From contig CAZBZV010000009.1 in NCBI GenBank assembly GCA_964496505.1, positions 17,328 to 81,327 of the forward strand: a stretch of DNA of 64,000 nucleotides, read 5' to 3'. Origin of the DNA: JAABVY01 sp964496505 (GTDB lineage: Bacteria > Zixibacteria > MSB-5A5 > JAABVY01). The position numbers and the translations under genes were made by a program. This document shows positions 62,745 to 64,000 of this stretch, in pieces. The stretch's first letter is position 1, and each line of letters opens with the position of its first letter. The notes beneath the pieces are model-generated. The model ran no database searches, was not told the DNA's origin, and was given only the letters and a program-made list of their open reading frames with translations.

Positions 62745-64000
62745 CTATTCAAACAGACGCTTGATCGGAACCTTCTTCATTTCCCATTCGCCGTTGTCGG
62801 GATGCCATACGCAGTTGACAAAGGCTTCCCAATCCTCTTTCATCTCCGGGGTATCGGAGCGGTAGTAGTAACCCGGCCAGCGGGTTTCTTCACGAGCGAG
62901 GATTGTACGCACATGGGCTTCAGCCTGCCACATACGATGGACATTCTCCCAACAGCGCATCAGTTCGTGATGGTCCTCGGCAGCCAAATGCTCGGAGTCT
63001 TCCTTCAGGAAAGTAAGAAGCTCCAGACCCTTCTCGAGCTGAGCCTTGGAAGTTGAGAACTGAGCGGTAACGCCGCCGGCATACTCATCCATAATCTTCT
63101 GCAGACGGAACATGAACATCTTCGGCTTCATATAGGCCGGGTTGATGTCGGGATCGGATGAGTCTTTTTGGTTCTCAGTGAATTTGTCCAGCGGAGCCAG
63201 AATGGTCTTCTTCATCTCTTCGATCTTGGCAGCATCAACTTCGGGGATGTCGCTGTTTTCGACAGCGAATCTCACGGCTGCCTTACCGGCAATACGGCCT
63301 TCAGCATGTGAACCGGAGGAGAACTTGTGCGAGGAGGCGCCAGAGGCGTCGCCGGCGCAGAAGAGACCCTTAACGGTTGACATGTTGCTATAACCCCACT
63401 GATATTCCTCGGGGGCAATATCGGCCGGACCGGAGACCCAGGCACCGGAGGCGCCGGAGTGTGAACCGATGAAGTAGGGCTCGGCTGCGGCAATCTCTGA
63501 GGGCTTCTCTTCGGGGGCCGTGTTTGTGGCAGCCCAGAGAATGGCCTGTGAGATTGTCATATCCAGGAAGTCTTCCCAGGCTTCCGCTTCGAGCTCTTTC
63601 AATTTCTTCTTGGCGGCCTTCTCGTCACCTTCTGACTTGGCGATATTCTGGATCGCTTCCTCAGTGCGCATATAGATCGGGCCCTTGCCTTCCATGACGT
63701 CGAGCATCATGAGCCAGTTACGCAGGTTGGCCGGGATCGGCTTAACCAGACCGTAAGGTTTCCACTTCTCGAGCTCATCTCTGCGGGTTTCCATGTAGGC
63801 TTCCCCCTGAGCGTTGGTGGCACGGCTCTTAAAGAGCAGGAACCAGGCGCCCACAGGACCATAAGCGTCTTTGAAACGTACAGGGATAAAACGGACTTCC
63901 TGGCATGTCATCTCGGCGCCGGCCTTCAGGGTGAAATAGGCGGAGGAACCGGAGTTCCACGGCGGATACCAGGCACGTCCCAGGCCTTCACCGGCTGAAC
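62745..64000 (-). CDS. aprA: Adenylylsulfate (APS) reductase alpha subunit, N-terminus missing
   Basis: The frame is open to the right edge, so only the C-terminal part (about 418 residues) is present. AprA is the FAD subunit that reduces APS to sulfite and AMP. Recognised parts: RAWYPPWNSGSSAYFTL, GAEMTCQEVRFIPVRFKDAYG (FAD/APS site), FIGSHSGASGAWVSGP, GLFCAGDASGASSHKFSSGS and the C-terminal RETRWPGYYYR-like EETRWPGYYYRSDTPEM. aprB, sat and qmo would be expected upstream, outside the window. A strong terminator follows. Confidence 0.95.
   Translation of the reverse strand, partial: SAGEGLGRAWYPPWNSGSSAYFTLKAGAEMTCQEVRFIPVRFKDAYGPVGAWFLLFKSRATNAQGEAYMETRRDELEKWKPYGLVKPIPANLRNWLMMLDVMEGKGPIYMRTEEAIQNIAKSEGDEKAAKKKLKELEAEAWEDFLDMTISQAILWAATNTAPEEKPSEIAAAEPYFIGSHSGASGAWVSGPADIAPEEYQWGYSNMSTVKGLFCAGDASGASSHKFSSGSHAEGRIAGKAAVRFAVENSDIPEVDAAKIEEMKKTILAPLDKFTENQKDSSDPDINPAYMKPKMFMFRLQKIMDEYAGGVTAQFSTSKAQLEKGLELLTFLKEDSEHLAAEDHHELMRCWENVHRMWQAEAHVRTILAREETRWPGYYYRSDTPEMKEDWEAFVNCVWHPDNGEWEMKKVPIKRLFE

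Overview
The window looks like a scaffold from an uncultured, Gram-negative, anaerobic sulfate- or sulfite-reducing bacterium. It carries a complete reductive-type dissimilatory sulfite reductase locus (dsrAB with dsrD, dsrN, dsrL, dsrC and dsrMKJOP) and the end of aprA. It also has several secreted proteins ending in a dockerin-like double repeat of the kind common in candidate phyla such as Zixibacteria. The phylum is an inference from this gene mix and was not tested by phylogeny.

Layout. 1-5.2 kb: the end of a very large SBBP/vWA/dockerin protein, two c-type cytochromes and an NAD-type isocitrate dehydrogenase. 5.3-13.4 kb: housekeeping and accessory genes (RND adaptor, selD with an in-frame selenocysteine TGA, trmO, K+ channel, degenerate metallo-beta-lactamase, alpha/beta hydrolase, alr, fabL-like). 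13.4-22 kb: a secretome block with a PEP-CTERM protein behind a sigma-54-like promoter and three dockerin proteins, among them a gingipain-like C25 peptidase beside a peptidylarginine-deiminase-like enzyme. 22-31 kb: DUF554, oligoendopeptidase F, a ferritin-like protein, an asparagine-synthetase-like protein, groESL with a CIRCE operator, and a cation/proton antiporter. 31-37 kb: a cupredoxin/caspase-like dockerin protein, an unknown secreted protein, a porin and a small acidic protein. 37.7-50 kb: the dsr locus in two transcription units whose promoter and leader regions share a 16-nt element at the same spacing from the -10 box. 50-59.2 kb: a CoA-disulfide-reductase/rhodanese protein, then hemA-sirC-cobA/hemD-hemC/hemD-hemB-hemL. 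59.2-64 kb: a dockerin gene remnant, a YeiH-type transporter, a small membrane protein, two zinc/iron cysteine-cluster proteins and partial aprA.

How it works together. HemA and HemL make 5-aminolevulinate from glutamyl-tRNA. HemB, HemC, HemD, CobA and SirC take it to sirohydrochlorin, the siroheme precursor. DsrN is thought to amidate siroheme for DsrAB. DsrAB with DsrC and DsrD reduces sulfite, DsrMKJOP connects DsrC trisulfide to the membrane quinone pool, and DsrL may supply electrons from NAD(P)H. AprA, whose gene runs off the right edge, belongs to the APS-to-sulfite step. Sat, Qmo and a dedicated sirohydrochlorin ferrochelatase are not in the window.

Assembly problems: two 10-N gaps. 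The one inside alr is followed by a GC-rich methyltransferase fragment that does not belong. The one inside hemL is a placeholder of the wrong length. Intergenic spaces carry several families of short palindromic repeats. I saw no tRNA, rRNA, CRISPR array or insertion sequence.
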